Source: Myrica gale (lineage: Eukaryota > Streptophyta > Magnoliopsida > Fagales > Myricaceae). Taken from it: DNA of 64,000 nucleotides. This document shows, in pieces, positions 45,459 through 57,999 of the stretch; position 1 is the first letter of the stretch, and each line of letters begins with the position of its first letter. The stretch lies in the NCBI GenBank assembly GCA_963930655.1, contig OZ005620.1, forward strand, positions 18,605,001-18,669,000. Direction: 5' to 3'. Position numbers and translations under genes: made by a program. The notes under the pieces are model-generated. The model was not told the origin of the DNA. It did not search any database and was given only the letters and a program-made list of their open reading frames with translations.

Positions 45459-48400
45459 CTACCAACTGAGAGAATTCCTCGACTGCTGCACTTTCGCATT
45501 ATGAGTATTTTCAATCTCCTCCTGCAACATTTGTGAACTGCAATGGTTAACCTAGTGCTTCCTTCTCTAAAACTAGCTGCTTCAACAGAAAGCCTAGTTA
45601 CGGAAACAAGATTTATACAATTACCCGTTGTTTTAGAGGTGCATATAGGCATTCATTTATAAGAAACCTTTTTGACATTACTTGACAAAGAAAAGGTTTT
45701 AAAAAAGACACCTTCTGATTGAACCATTTCCAAGGCCTACCCTTTCTCAAGTAGTACGTGTTTTAGCTGACACCACCAATTCTAAATAGCCATAGCCTAG
45801 AATAATCCAAAGCATAGACGAAGAACTACCCAATCAAAGCTAAAAATCGCAGCCTTAAATTTGCAATAAGCTGAGTCCTGACAAAGACAATTCTGGACTG
45901 AGACGGCAATTTCCTAAACTGACATAAAGGAGCATCAAGAGGGGTGACATATACCTTGCAAGACTTTAGTAGAGGCAGCAGGAATGATGATCTGAAAAAC
46001 CTGATTGATTTTCCCAGTGAGGTTCTATCCCATTCTGCAATCAAGTTAAAAGTGCACAACACCATCATTAATACTGGGAAAACAATTTCCAAATGATATG
46101 TGTTGAATTGAACAGCGATACAAGGGATCCTATTAAGTTCTCAGATGTTATCATCTTCAATATTTGTTTAAGGAATCCTATATGGAAAAAAATCCCCGCT
46201 GTTGCATCAACCAGGTAGTCTTATTGTTGGAGATTGTCTTTGTCAACCCCAAAATAATATTCCAGGAAGCAATTGGTGATTAAAACAAGGACTGTAAAGG
46301 TAATGCAAAAGCTGCAATAAATAAATAAATACAAGGTCAATCAAATAAATAACTTTTCTATTGCCATACCATTATCCACATCTGCTCTCAAACCTCCCAT
46401 GTTAATTTCTTCTAAAAGCTGCAGATTCAATAAACTAAAATAAGCTTCAAGAGATCCAGTATACAAATTACATAGCAAGTAAAGGAAAAGCATTCATCTG
46501 GAAACGCAATAAGTAACATGCAATTAAAAGCCCAAAAGAAAGCCTGAAAAGAATTCACTTAACTTGCATCTGGAAATTCAATAAGTAACATGCAATTACA
46601 AGGAAGAAGTCAAGAAATTATTGCATAGTTGAGCTGGAGTATCTACGGATGAGCATTAAAACTATACCGAAACAAAGCCTTTGTTACCACGACATGGAGT
46701 TGGCCACACGGACATTGGACAAAATTATGACTGCTAAAGACAAAACTAGAAACAACAGTAGAAAAGACTACAGATGGGGATAGACTAGGCCTAATGTTCA
46801 ACTTTTACAAATCAAACCAAAATAATACAACAGAGAGAAGTCCCATCCGCACAATTTCCGATAAGCAGAAAAAGAATCGGTCATAAATAACTTAGTTCTT
46901 CTCAGATCAGTATTATTATCTGGGAAGATTTGAGTCCAAAGAGACACAATTGAAGCAAAATCTAGATTTAATATTAAATGACAACTGTACCAAACATTTG
47001 GACTGCTTCGAGGCAAGAATCTATGTATGGAAATGAAAAAAAAAAGGTTCACTCGATACAAGTTTACCTTGGAAAGGGTTGGTACTGCAGTGGGATCAAA
47101 TTCATCGCAACAGTTTGGATCGATAGGAACACAAACCTGACCTGGAATAAGGAGAATAAATTGACTGAAATGCTATGTTTGTGCCAAAACTAACTGTCAC
47201 CAGCCAGAAAAGATGGTTGCAGATGTAATATATTGACGGTTTCTTAAGCATATGACTCATACAATGTTAACAATGTTTTGGTGATTGAATCCAAATTAAA
47301 CTCTCTAACAAGGTTATCTGATAATGCGATTTCCTGTCAAAATCTATTTGAAACCTGTTTTTGGATGGATGCAGAATGGAGCTTTCAGAAGATGGTTCAT
47401 ATGTTTTGAAACCTGAAACACAAACGGATGGGCCAAATGAAAAGAGTTTTTTAGATATGTAAGATATAAAATATAGCTGTGCTGATATCGGACCCTGAGA
47501 GGAATGTACAGTGAAAGCAGTGGGCATAATTACAAACCTCCATATCGAGCCGAGGGTAGGTAAAAGAGAATACAATCTCTTCAACGCACCTTCGCAACCC
47601 TTGTGCCTAAAACAAGGAGAAAGTAAAACAAAGTTCAGGCACTAACATTGCGTAGCACTTTACAAGAGTAAAGAACCTACCCGTCTTTCCATCAACCCAT
47701 CATTACGTTTGACACAACTATGTTCATTGTAACTATATTCATTGTAAGTCTTCAAGGATTCAGTTCCACAAATCCCTGTTATTGCCTATTGGCTAATCAT
47801 TGCATGGAGGGTTATCACCAACCAGACACTTTTAACATCTTCCTTATTTCCCATTCCCATCAAAGAACACATCAATATAGGTTCTATCTAAGTTGACCCA
47901 GTTATAACCAGACAACAGATCATTGAGTTATTCATAGATTTTGAAGAGCCAGGCATTCATACATGCAACCAAAAATAAGTATGCTCAAACCAGCTCTATC
48001 AAATTTTTTTAAGCAATTGTTGGTTACATTATTAGACTGCAACAATGTTGTTGCAAGGAATTAGAAATAGAATACCAGTTGGCAGAAAAATCTCCTAGCC
48101 CAATCTATCTAATGCATCTGGCACTGCATACATATTAGTTTTCTTGTATATTAGTGCTGGCATGTGTTGCACAGATGTCCATGGTTGATTGCAAGGTACA
48201 GAGAAAGAGAAGTCGTGCTACAATTGACATTTTGTACCTTTTGCTTTCCTGATTGCAGTTTATGTTTTAATTGCTCCCATCTAACAACATTAGTGTCTTC
48301 TTTTGAGATGGAGGATCGCTTGTTCTCCTGCCATCTTCCCCGAAGTTCAGAAGTAATAGCTGCAAAGATAACTCCATGTATTATAGTTACCTAACTATGG

Positions 48401-51075
48401 GCCTCAGAACAGTTTAGAAACAAGAAAGCGGAACGAAAATCATACATTCATCGGGAATCATTTCTAAGATCTTCTCATATCTCTCCTCAGTGGAAAACAG
48501 TTTCTGACTTAAAAGCAACTTTGCCTCAAAGAACTCCTTAAGAACTTCAGTGTATGATCTCCTGCAGAGATGGAATGTCTTATAAGAGGAAACCGTGGGA
48601 CCAGAATTAGAAAGTGAATATATATTACCACTTACACAAGGAATGGATGCAGAACTTGGCCCGTTAGCGACACCTTTTTATGACTATTTTCATTTCCCTG
48701 AACAGAATATGGAAATTCCATTAACCTCCATACAGTAAAATGTCATCCAAATTCAAATATTTTGAAAGTAGGGTACCACCTTGTAGACACGGAAATATTC
48801 AGCAATAGATGCCCTCTGTACATTTGTCAACCTGCAGGAGTGATGGCAGCACACTTCATATCTTTCAGTGTCATGATACAAGTGACTAAATTGAAATACG
48901 TAAGTATCTGTATGCCAGTTATTGTATAACCTCCTCGCCTTCCCATCGCAAACCCAACAATGAACACCACGTCGACCACTATACACCCAGAGAATATGAT
49001 TAAAACCAAAATCATCTGCAAAACAGGAGTTAGATCTATGAGTAAAACCATGCAAGAGGGAAGGAGATGATAAAAATCAAATTCACATAGGTCTAACAAT
49101 GTCCTATAGTGGTGCGGAGATAAAAGACATGTTTGAGATCTTCCAATCAACAATAGGAAAGCAAATCAATCTGTGTTAGTTTCAAATTTCAAACCCTTGA
49201 AGCATTGGTTGCTTTTCTAGTGTTTCTGAAAAAATCTGAGCAGAAAACAGAAAGAACACTTTTAAATGTGATGTTTTCAGTGCTCTTCCTTAATAAACAA
49301 AACATTGAAATCGTTCCAAGAAACATCGTGTTTTGATGTCCCTGAAAACAGGCTGTTGTCGAAAATAATTCTGTAACAAGAGCTTCTAAAACACGTTTCC
49401 TAAAGAGAATTACAGTTTTCTTCTGGTTATGTGCATTTCACCAAAGGAAACTTAACCAGAAAACGAACCAGCACTCAATATGAACAGTAAGGAGCTTCGG
49501 TCACTACCTTCACATTATTGTTAGTGGAAATGTATAGTAAAGGGAGTAACTTTCTAGCATCATATCTCTACATAACAGAACCACTTACAATTTCACTATA
49601 TCAGCTGCTGAAAAGCCTCTGTGATTGAGTTCATTAAGCCACAATTCCACTAAAATCTCATACCCAGCTTAGAATTTGAAATAAGATACCAGATACAAAT
49701 TACTCTTCCTCCTCTGTCTGTTTGGATCAAGGAGGAAACTAAATAATTTTAAAAAAAATCACCCCTACCTCTGAGGGAAGTATCAATCACTTTTATGGCA
49801 GCTGTCATTAGCGGCCAACAATCCAAGCAAACATCAGCTCCTGAGCAGCAGTACCTAACATCATCATAATCTGTTATATCCTGCAGAATGAAGTAATAAG
49901 TAGAACATGTCAAACAAGCAAGCCCTCGTCGTCAAACATACACTGAATTTATGACTATTTTATGCTTCAAAAGCTGATTAACTTACAATATCAAAAACAA
50001 GCTCTCTCTCGACGGGAGTAAAAACATTACCCCCAGTTTGTGCATACGCATGCCTCTTTGCAGGCTGCAGCATAAAAAAGATTAAAAAATCAATAAACAG
50101 GGCTGAACGATTATAACAAAGGAAAGCGTTATATAGGATCAAACTGGGAAAGTTCACGTGGTAAGTATGTATTAAAAGAGATTATTCCTCTCTTTGATTT
50201 AGAATTGTAAGGTCAGGCTAGGAGTAGCTATGAATAGAATTAACCGACTAGTACACTCTGGTTGCTTACAGTGCAAACTGAAAAAGCAGTATCTTTGAAA
50301 CTAAAACATCTATGGAATGAAGTATATGTAAACAATATTAACATGACAGCTAAGCAGCTGAACTTTGATAAATATGAAATCAACATTCAACAGTATATAA
50401 CAATTAAAGCGTGGCGCAAACTGGTAAGGGAAACATGTACCAAACCAACAAAAGAGGGAATAAGATGGAAGCCTTACATCCACACTGTATACAGGTCCAA
50501 TGTCTATTTTAAATGGACATTTTTCTTTGATAGCATTCTCAAGTTCCGATACGCTGTTAAAAGATTGGAAACGCAGATAAACGTCATTATCCAGCGTGAA
50601 AGAAAACTCTCTTCGGCCAAAGTAGGACTTGTCACAGGCAGGATGCTTCCCGTCTACAAAGAGCATTCAAGTACGCATTAAACAAAGAACCAAGTATCAG
50701 CTTCCACGCACGCGCACACAAAATACAAGAACTCGAGGAGATTAAGTGATTAACGTATGCAGCTTTACCGTTTCCATAGGACATCCATTTAAATATATCA
50801 GCATGTGGAAAAAGCTTTCCTGCCACAGACAAAAGCAACAGGGAAAAAAAATATCCATCCGAATGAGCTAACCCTGGCAAATTAAAATCTGATTCAAGAA
50901 GAAAAAACAGCATTACTTTAGAAATAAAAGTACAGCATTTACCGTAGTAGACTTTGAGATAATTGGCGTTAAATTCATCGGGAACGGCGTTCACTTGCCT
51001 CCGTTCACCGCCTCCAGGTTCACACTGATCGATAACCATGTCCTCGCTACCGTTTTCGATTTCCCCTCTGGTCAT
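45459..51075 (-). CDS. POLA3: DNA primase small (catalytic) subunit
   Basis: Makes RNA primers within the polymerase alpha-primase complex in the nucleus. Sixteen GT-AG exons, phases all consistent: 51075-50943, 50819-50769, 50653-50478, 50064-49987, 49880-49769, 49015-48931, 48831-48780, 48697-48636, 48561-48446, 48359-48238, 47606-47538, 47412-47355, 47141-47068, 46418-46370, 46034-45955, 45521-45459. The product has 459 residues, the usual length. Seen motifs: [20 protein letters not shown] near the N terminus; catalytic DxD in ELVFDIDITD (Asp 145, 147); zinc-motif cysteines in [13 protein letters not shown] (157-167); nucleotide-binding SGRRGVHCW (196-204); third catalytic Asp in YPRLD (350). 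No lesion was found. The start Met is 51073-51075; the first exon also has an earlier-style acidic leader ([12 protein letters not shown]). It is transcribed divergently from the PYL gene. Confidence 0.95.
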
Positions 51076-51883
51076 GTTTGAGAAATATACCTACTCTCCA
51101 ATAATGAAGTCAATTGATTCAAACTTCCAAAGCTAATACCTCAGGGAAGATAATCCAATTTGCATAGTCGATCGGCTAAAGAAAATAAGAGACCAAATTA
51201 AAACCCGCGATGCCGCGTCACAACTGTGTTTCGAATAATCTCAATAAATAATTTGCGGTGGCGGCAAAAACGGTTCTTTCGAAGAAGCCGTTTCCTCGTC
51301 TAGTGGCAGCCGCTGGTCGTGAACGAAGAATCGGGATGGGGTTTCTGGAATGGCGGGAAGATAAAGAGACAAGTAGAAGTAGTAGGTCTTTCTAGCGGGA
51401 AATATTCCACGGGGGCAGTAATGTCCAAACACTAATAGGAGAATATTATGGCCGGACTCTTCATTTGAGCTAACCACATCGGGTATTAGAACATGGGCCT
51501 GAAATGTAGTCCCATTAATAAATGGTTTAGACCTGCATCGAGCCCAAGGCCTCTTGCTCCACTTGTTAAGCCCAAGAATCTGACACAGATACTACAAAAC
51601 TCAGGCGCATTCAATCTCTGCCATTTTTATAATATTATTAGTCTGGCAAACGGGATGGGATTGTGGAAGAGAGAAGCTCTGGACCTTTAGCTATTGGAGC
51701 TTCCAGAACCAGTGGCGGTGCATTTTTGGACGCTTCTGAGGACTTCCAAACCGCTATTACCACAACCAACTCATCTGTTTTCCGTCGATTTGCGAACGGT
51801 TGGTTTATATTAACCGATCACCTGTTTCCAGTACGGTACGGCCTTGTTTATTTTCGGAGGGAACTTTTTCTAGAGTCACCGTG
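51076..51883. promoter_or_regulatory. Shared intergenic promoter region of primase (minus) and PYL receptor (plus)
   Basis: Only about 0.8 kb separates the two start codons. No mobile element was recognised in it, in contrast to the rest of the window. Short open frames here (for example 51241-51477 minus) lack domains. Individual transcription start sites were not determined. Confidence 0.6.
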
Positions 51884-53900
51884 ATGGTGACCAGTGACCA
51901 CATGACCATGAACGGCAACGGGTACATCAAGATGGAGGACGAGTACGTTTGGACGCACCACAGGCACGACGTCAAAGAGAACCAGTGTAGCAAATCCTTG
52001 GTCAAGCACATCAAAGCCCCTCTTCCTCTTGTAAGCTCCACTTCCTTCTGCGTAACTGATACTTTTTTTTCTTTCTTTTTATTCTTTTCAAGATCTTTGT
52101 TATTTCTCTGATACCCACATGCAGATCCAAGAGCATTTGGGTTAATTTTTCTCAGGCCGATATGAATAGAAATCTTAAAGTGTTCAATTTTTTTTAGCAT
52201 ATGCTTATTCACATAGAAATGCGAAAAAGTCCTATTTGGTAACTTGGGTATTATCAATGGACTATTGGTCGCTTTATTGGCGAGCCAGTAACTAATCTTT
52301 GGTTCAAAGACATTGAACCTGGAACAAAAGGTATTCTTTTTTAAAGAAGCAAAATGCTGTGATAGAGTTCGGTTCTTTAAAGTTGGGCGGTTCCGTGGGG
52401 AGGGGTTCAATGACTTTTGGTAATTGGTGATTGATTGGTGGTGTTTGGAATAGGTCTGGTCTCTGGTGAGGCGATTCGATGAGCCGCAGAAATACAAGCC
52501 ATTTATTAGCAGGTGCATTGTGGAGGGTGACTTTCAGATCGGGAGCCTCAGACAGGTGAATGTTAAGTCGGGATTGCCAGCCACGACTAGCACTGAGAGA
52601 CTGGAAGTTCTAGACGACGAGGAGCATATCTTGAGGATGAGGATCGTTGGCGGAGATCATAGGTTGAAGGTATAAATGCCGTGCTTTCTTTTTGTTTTCT
52701 ACCTTTTGCTCTACCTTTGCATGGGTTAATCTTTTGAAATGTGCTTAAGAACTTCTTTTAGCAGTCCGTTATGCCGGGCATCTAATGGTGGTTTCAATTT
52801 TATTGTTTGTCTGCAATTTTTGTGACTTTTATTTACTCTTGGTTTTGCAATTCTTCCTCGGTTAGTGCATTGGAATAGGTGGATGAATTGCATGTTTAAC
52901 CCGAATGATGTTTGGTGATGTATGTGATAGACTCGTAGACCTGCAGTCATTGTAGGAAGGATAAAGGATCAGAAATGCAAATTTTCGTTACAGGGATTGA
53001 GAGATAAAATGGAGTAATCACAAGTGTCGTTGTCTGCTACTGTTAATGGGGTGAGCAGATTGAAGAATTGGATCCGATTTGACTGTGGCTATTGTGTTTT
53101 GGTAGGCCTAAAAAATAACGAAATGTGGTTTTTAAGGATACAAAGAGGAGGAAAAAAGGGGATACTGAATTATATTGATCGAGAAACTCTCTTTCATTTA
53201 CCTGTACATGAGATTTATTATATATCGCTTGAAATTTGTTTTTCTTTCTTTTCTCTTTGGAGAAACATCTGGTGCTTGTGTTTGTGCGTCTGTGGGGGGG
53301 GGGGGGGGCGCTATAGTTTAATTGGAGTTTCTCTCGATGCCACCCGTGGAGCAAGCTTCAAGATTGCTATGTTTGCCTTATTTCCTTTTCCTTTTCGACA
53401 GCCTTCCATTTAGTTGACTTGCTTTTTTGTGTGCGTAGGTTCCTACTAGCATCTCAAGTTGTCTCCTTTGCTTGTGTATTTCATGGATTTTTGCCATCTG
53501 GCCAAACCATCTTTCCTATTTCATGTCCCCAAGTTATTCCATTTATTCAAATGAATCCATTCGGCCACTTTCTTGGCCTTATGGTCTTATATACTGGTTA
53601 CATGGATTAGTCTATTGGTTTTGTTATTGAACCTGCATTTTAAGGTCCCAACTCTTTTCCACTATTTGCTCAATTTTGCAGAATTACTTCTCAGTGACAA
53701 CTGTTCATCCAGAGATCATTGATGGGAGACCAGGTACATTGGTGATCGAATCATTTGTGGTGGATGTGCCAGACGGGAATACCAAGGATGAAACATGCTA
53801 CTTTGTCGAGGCCCTTATCAAGTGCAACCTCAAGTCACTGGCTGATCTCTCAGAGCGTTTGGCTGTACAGGACCAGACAGAACCAATTGACACAATCTAG
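51884..53900 (+). CDS. PYL: PYR/PYL/RCAR abscisic acid receptor, PYL8/PYL9 clade
   Basis: Soluble hormone receptor that binds ABA and then inhibits clade A PP2C phosphatases, releasing SnRK2 kinases. Three exons: 51884-52030, 52454-52669, 53682-53900, all phase 0; 193 residues. START/Bet v1 fold features present: ENQC and [18 protein letters not shown] (ligand-binding Lys, start of first helix), gate loop SGLPA (88-92), [13 protein letters not shown], latch HRL (118-120), and C-terminal helix [20 protein letters not shown]. The latch followed by KNY and the tail SERLAVQD are typical of the monomeric subfamily (PYL7-10). The first in-frame ATG (51884) was used; later Mets at residues 7, 9 and 16 are possible. 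No lesions. Intron 2 carries a 15-G run (53294-53308). Confidence 0.95.
53294..53308. repeat. 15-G homopolymer in PYL intron 2
   Basis: Uninterrupted G run between TCTGT and CGCTATAG. Such a run can form G-quadruplex-like structures and is a common site of sequencing error. Confidence 0.9.
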
Positions 53901-54390
53901 GTTATGAAGAGATTGGGGTTGTGGTGGGGAGGCTCTGAATGCTGTGTGCTGAAAATATGAGGTGTTGGATTTTGTCTAAAGCTGAGTAGAAGAAAGTCCA
54001 GTATTCTGGAGTATACTTCAAGTTCAATTTCTAGATTCCACTGTAAAATAATCCTTGGACATGTTTTGTGACTGAAAGTTGCTGGTTATCAACCTCAGCA
54101 TGGCCACAGATTTACTGAAAGAACTATAAAGGGAAAAGAAAAAAGAAAACGGTTCTCTTTAGTTGTGACCTCTTTTTCTTCGTTGATTTTCTTTCTGGCT
54201 TTGATTGGTTAGAATAATGGGGCCCTATTGATCTATGATGTAAGCATCTATGTTGGTCCGGAAAGTGACCTTCCTTTAAGGTTGAAACTATAGTGCACAT
54301 ATAGGGACAGAGGTTACTCGCCTGCTCAATACATGTGCAGAAGCACATTTAAGAAAATATGTAACTTGAGAAAATTTTGTTTTCAGAAAG

Positions 54391-54848
54391 GGAAATTTTT
54401 TTTGCACCTTTTTACCGCCACTTATTTTACAATTTCTAAATTAAGATATGAAACTCAGACACGCTGTACTCTAAATTATCTATAAGTTTATATTTGGCAC
54501 CTTAAATTAAAATTCCACCCTTAAAATCAAATAAAAGAAGAAGAGATGAGCACTGACTTATGTTTAATTCTTTCTAGCATTGAAAGTGAGTTAGAGGCAC
54601 CATGTCCAAGCTTGACGATAGCAGCACTGCAGCAGAACAAAAGTCATCATTGGATTTAAAGAGTGAACTCCATTCCAAAAACCTAGGCAATAATAGAAGT
54701 TTATTTATCAAGTAACAGAATTTTAATGGTAAAATAATGTAACATGCGTAAATCTATCCGTAATTTGGAATGTAATATGTCGAATTTAACAGTTTAAAGT
54801 GTAGTTGCAAAATGAATTAATAAATATAAAATGCAGTGTAATTTCCCA
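54391..54848. mobile_element. Possible fold-back element
   Basis: Left end GGGAAATTTTTTTTGCACC and right end TGCAGTGTAATTTCCC are imperfectly inverted, and the next 60 bp on each side pair in part (CTTATTTTACAATTTC with inverted AAATGAATTAATAA-type words). Too decayed for a family call. Confidence 0.35.
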
Positions 54849-54954
54849 TTTAGCAAAAATTAGTGGCTGCCGGTACATTATTCTTCGTGGAAATGTCTCT
54901 TTATATATGATGGGTTAGATTTCATTTGGCCCGTTGGCCCAGAAGATCAGTGAG

Positions 54955-56575
54955 TAGAAAAAGGGGTGAGGGGAACCTGGCCAAACGATTGCTGGAAGCA
55001 ACTGGACCACCCGAAGATGATAAAACCCAAAGGGGTCATACTGCAAGCCTTCTAGGCCCACTTGATCCAAACTCCGATAAAGAACTCCAGCCCTCGAGGT
55101 TAGGCCTCCTCTCCTTGCAAAAGGAGGTCCCGTCTTAAATGCGTGTCCAATCAGTTGGACGAAGTATTTAACTAGAGGAAGTACTTACCATCGGCCCACA
55201 GGCGCCACAGTCTGTAGCAGGAGGGGAAGATGGGCTTTCTTGGAATGGCCGCTAAATAGAGGTCATACTTGACCATCACTTCGCCAATCCACCCCAAGAC
55301 AGAGAACCATTCCCTGGAGGAAGGGACAAGATGTATGTCAACTCAGGGAAAATCTTTCTCCCCAAAAGCCCAAGGAAAGAGCATATAAAAGGAGGGGAAG
55401 GGGAACCTGGCCGAACGATTGCTGGAAGCAACTGGCCCACCCGAAGATGATAAAACCCAAAGGGGTCATACTGCAAGCCTTCTAGGCCCACTCAATCCAA
55501 ACTCCGATAAAGCACTCCACCCCTCGAGGTTCGGCCTCCTCTCCTTGCAAAAGGAGGTCCCCTCTTAAATGCGTGTCCAGTCAGTTAGACCAAGTATTTA
55601 ACAAGAGGAAGTACTTACCATCGGCCCACAGGCGCCACACTGTAGCAGGGGCTTTTTTTTGGGGCATGTTCCATTTGTGATTTATTGTAGAATTTGAATC
55701 CTAATTTTATCATCTTCGACGAGTTTCAGCTTCGAACAAGGATTCGACATAAAATTTTTCGCTTTTGCCCTGAGAAAGTTGATGTTGAATGACTACAAGT
55801 CCCTCCAGCACAACGTAAAAACTAGAAATAATAAAGGATAAAATGAGGATTCTTTGCCCACCCCTGCATCCGACCTGTCATGTCCCTGCCATGTCCCTGT
55901 TTTGTCACATGCGACAGTGCTTTTCAACCCACGAATTCCCTGTCTTTCTCCTGCGGCAGTTCTTTTCAACCCACGAATTCGTGCGCCAGTCTTGACAAAT
56001 TCTCTAACATTTCGTCGTTTTGTATTTTTTCCTTTTTTAAAATATCTTTAAAATATTGTTATTTTAAATAATAAAATAATAATAAATTCGAAATAAAATA
56101 AAAAACTTTAAACATCATCATTAATTTTTTTACACCTCAACAACTTCTACACAAACACTAATACATCTCTAACATCACCTAAAAATTCTCAAAATACTCA
56201 AAATCCGAAAATATTCCAAATGAACATAACCTTGGAATGGCAGCTAAATAGAGGTCATACTTGACCATCACTTAGCCAATCCACCCCCAAGACAGAGGAC
56301 CATTCCCTGGAGGAAGGGACAAGATGTATGTCAACTCAGGGAAAATCTTTCTCCCCAAAAGCCCAAAGAAGGAGCATATAAAAGGAGGAAGGCACACGAG
56401 ACAAAAGGTGAGCTTTCTTTCCCAATTCAACATCCCCTCCAGACATTAAGAAGAAAACTCACTTCGTCATTGGAGGCTATCCGCCTGGAGCACCCTCCTC
56501 ACCTTGTCTATGTGTAGGCTTTGACCCTTGTGAGCATAGGCGCAAACCAGCTGGCAGCAGTGGGGGACGCTCTCC
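54955..56575 (+). mobile_element. Rearranged Ty3/gypsy-type LTR with an internal tandem duplication and a MITE insert
   Basis: A unit of about 430 bp (GGGGAACCTGGCC(A/G)AACG ... GCATATAAAAGGAGG) is present twice: 54969-55395 and 55399 to 56385, the second split by an insert. Each unit ends in a TATA box (GCATATAAAAGGA at about 55380 and 56375). Downstream comes an R/U5-like stretch (AAAACTCACTTCGTCATTGG, then GGC...CGCCTGGAGCACCCTCCTC...GTGAGCATAGGCGCAAACCA). Next is CTGGCAGCAGTGGGGGACG, which resembles the gypsy primer-binding context TGGCGCC...GTGGGGACG. No gag-pol follows, so this is a solo or truncated LTR. The left end of the LTR was not fixed. Confidence 0.65.
55664..56231. mobile_element. 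MITE-like insert within the second LTR unit
   Basis: Comparing the two LTR units shows about 570 extra bases between GTAGCAGGGG and TTGGAATGGC(A/C)GC. The insert has inverted ends GGGCATGTTCCATTTG and CCAAATGAACATAACC. Its right half (AACATCACCTAAAAATTCTC and following) resembles family T2 MITEs. Confidence 0.65.
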
Positions 56576-56608
56576 TCCACTTGAAAAATCAGTTCAATTT
56601 TTGTTTAT

Positions 56609-57980
56609 GTGTAAATTACTCCAACCGTCCTTCGGCTTTAACGCATTTCCAGTTTGGTCCTTAGAGTAAGATTTATCCTACGAAGATCCTTGCGGTTTTG
56701 ACACGTTCCCAATTAAGTCCTGTCGTTAGAGAGGTAACGATAGTTGTCTACGTGGCTAATGGAAATCAAGTCAAACTCATTCATGTATCGACATGTATTA
56801 TATTTGACACGTGTCAATAAATAAATAATTAAAAATTATAATTCAATTTTTTACGACTCATTTTTTAGTCGTCTTCACCAACAAGCTTGTCTGTTCTTCT
56901 CCCCGAGCCCTCAGGTTCTCTTCTTGCCCCTATTTCTTCTTTTCCCTCTTCTTCCTCTCCATGAGCCCTCGAATTCTCCTATAAGCAAGAGCCACAACTG
57001 GTCTCATTGTTCACAGTGCCTTTATTCCACATGTTCGGTTTTTTCACGCTGGTGAGAGCGGTGGCGATGGGAGAGACGCTGGTTCTGATGGGGAGATTTC
57101 CCTGCTTTTTGTGGCGAAGTTTCGATCCCTAGAGTGGGAGTTGTGCTGGTGGGCAGATATTGTTTTTCAGCTTAGTTGTGGTTCCGTATTGCAAAGACCT
57201 TCTATATAACTTGATTCTTTGAAAAAAGACAAGAGAGAATGGTAATAAGTAACACAGAGAGAGAGAAGCTTAGAAAGGGAGGAAAATGACTAAGATACAT
57301 TTACAACCTGTCCAGTTTTTCTATCTATTTGGCATCCAAAGAACACCTTGTAGACCCACCGATATTGTTGAGTTGCAGGGTAGTGGAGTTGGAGAAAACA
57401 GGGAAGTGAGATCAATGGTACTGGCATTTTTGATATATTTTTTTGTTTCCAAACACGCTAAAATAGCACGAAAACTTGAAAATCCGGCCAGTAATCATCG
57501 TGGTGAAAAACTGGAAACAGTGAGCTGAACACATGCAAATGGATTTGATGTGGCCCATGTGGGAGAGAATCTCATGAACGCCTTTGCGCAGCAAGTACAA
57601 GTTGTTTCAGTTCGGGAAGAGTTACTGCTTCGTTTCCCAACAGCACTACCACAGATGACATGGTGGGTGAAGGATATCTCCACTTTGCTGGCCGCCCAGA
57701 ACAGGGGGCCTGCACCAGGGGGCCTGCACCGAGAAAGGATCCCGATCCTTTCCCTTTTTTGTAATAATACTATTTTTTATTTATTTATTGACACGTGTCG
57801 ATACATGAATGGGTATGACGTGGTTTCTGGTAGTCACGTAGACAACTACTGTTACCTCTCTAACGGCAGGACTTAATTGGGAACATGTCAAAACCGCAAA
57901 GATCTTCGTAGGACAAATCTTACCCTAAGGACAATATTGGGAATGCGCTAAACCCCAAGGACTGTTGGAGTAATTTACCC
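56609..57980. mobile_element. Mutator-like long-TIR element (1.37 kb) enclosing gene-like sequence
   Basis: Arms of about 210-220 bp (56609-56828 and 57773-57980) are clear inverted copies: GTAAATTACTCCAAC(C/A)GTCCTT, CCTACGAAGATC, TTCCCAATTAAGTCCTG, GACACGTGTCAATAAATAAA. The interior (56830-57765) is not AT-rich filler. It holds a CT-rich leader-like stretch, a stretch flanked by splice-like signals (TTGCAG before GGTAGTGGAGTTGG at 57374 and GTGAGA after it), and a 45-codon plus-strand frame with ordinary protein composition (FDVAHVGENLMNAFAQQVQV, VSVREELLLRFPTALPQ). This is the layout of a Pack-type element that captured host gene fragments. Flanking T-runs obscure the target duplication. 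Confidence 0.75.
57540..57710 (+). pseudogene. Candidate captured gene fragment inside the long-TIR element
   Basis: The frame reads ANGFDVAHVGENLMNAFAQQ, VQVVSVREELLLRFPTALPQ and MTWWVKDISTLLAA. Its amino-acid use is balanced and amphipathic, unlike the neighbouring junk frames. I do not recognise the parent gene. No start codon, promoter or second half is evident, so it is called a fragment, not a gene. Confidence 0.35.
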
Positions 57981-57999
57981 TTTTTTTTTAATATATATA

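Noticed and set aside
50262..50681. 139-codon plus-strand frame
   Set aside because: Antisense to primase exon 3 and its introns.
51805..52518. 237-codon minus-strand frame opposite PYL exons
   Set aside because: It is the antisense shadow of the PYL gene, including its intron 1.
53024..53413. 129-codon plus-strand frame between PYL exons
   Set aside because: Lies wholly in PYL intron 2; flanking exons join in phase without it, and it includes the G15 run.
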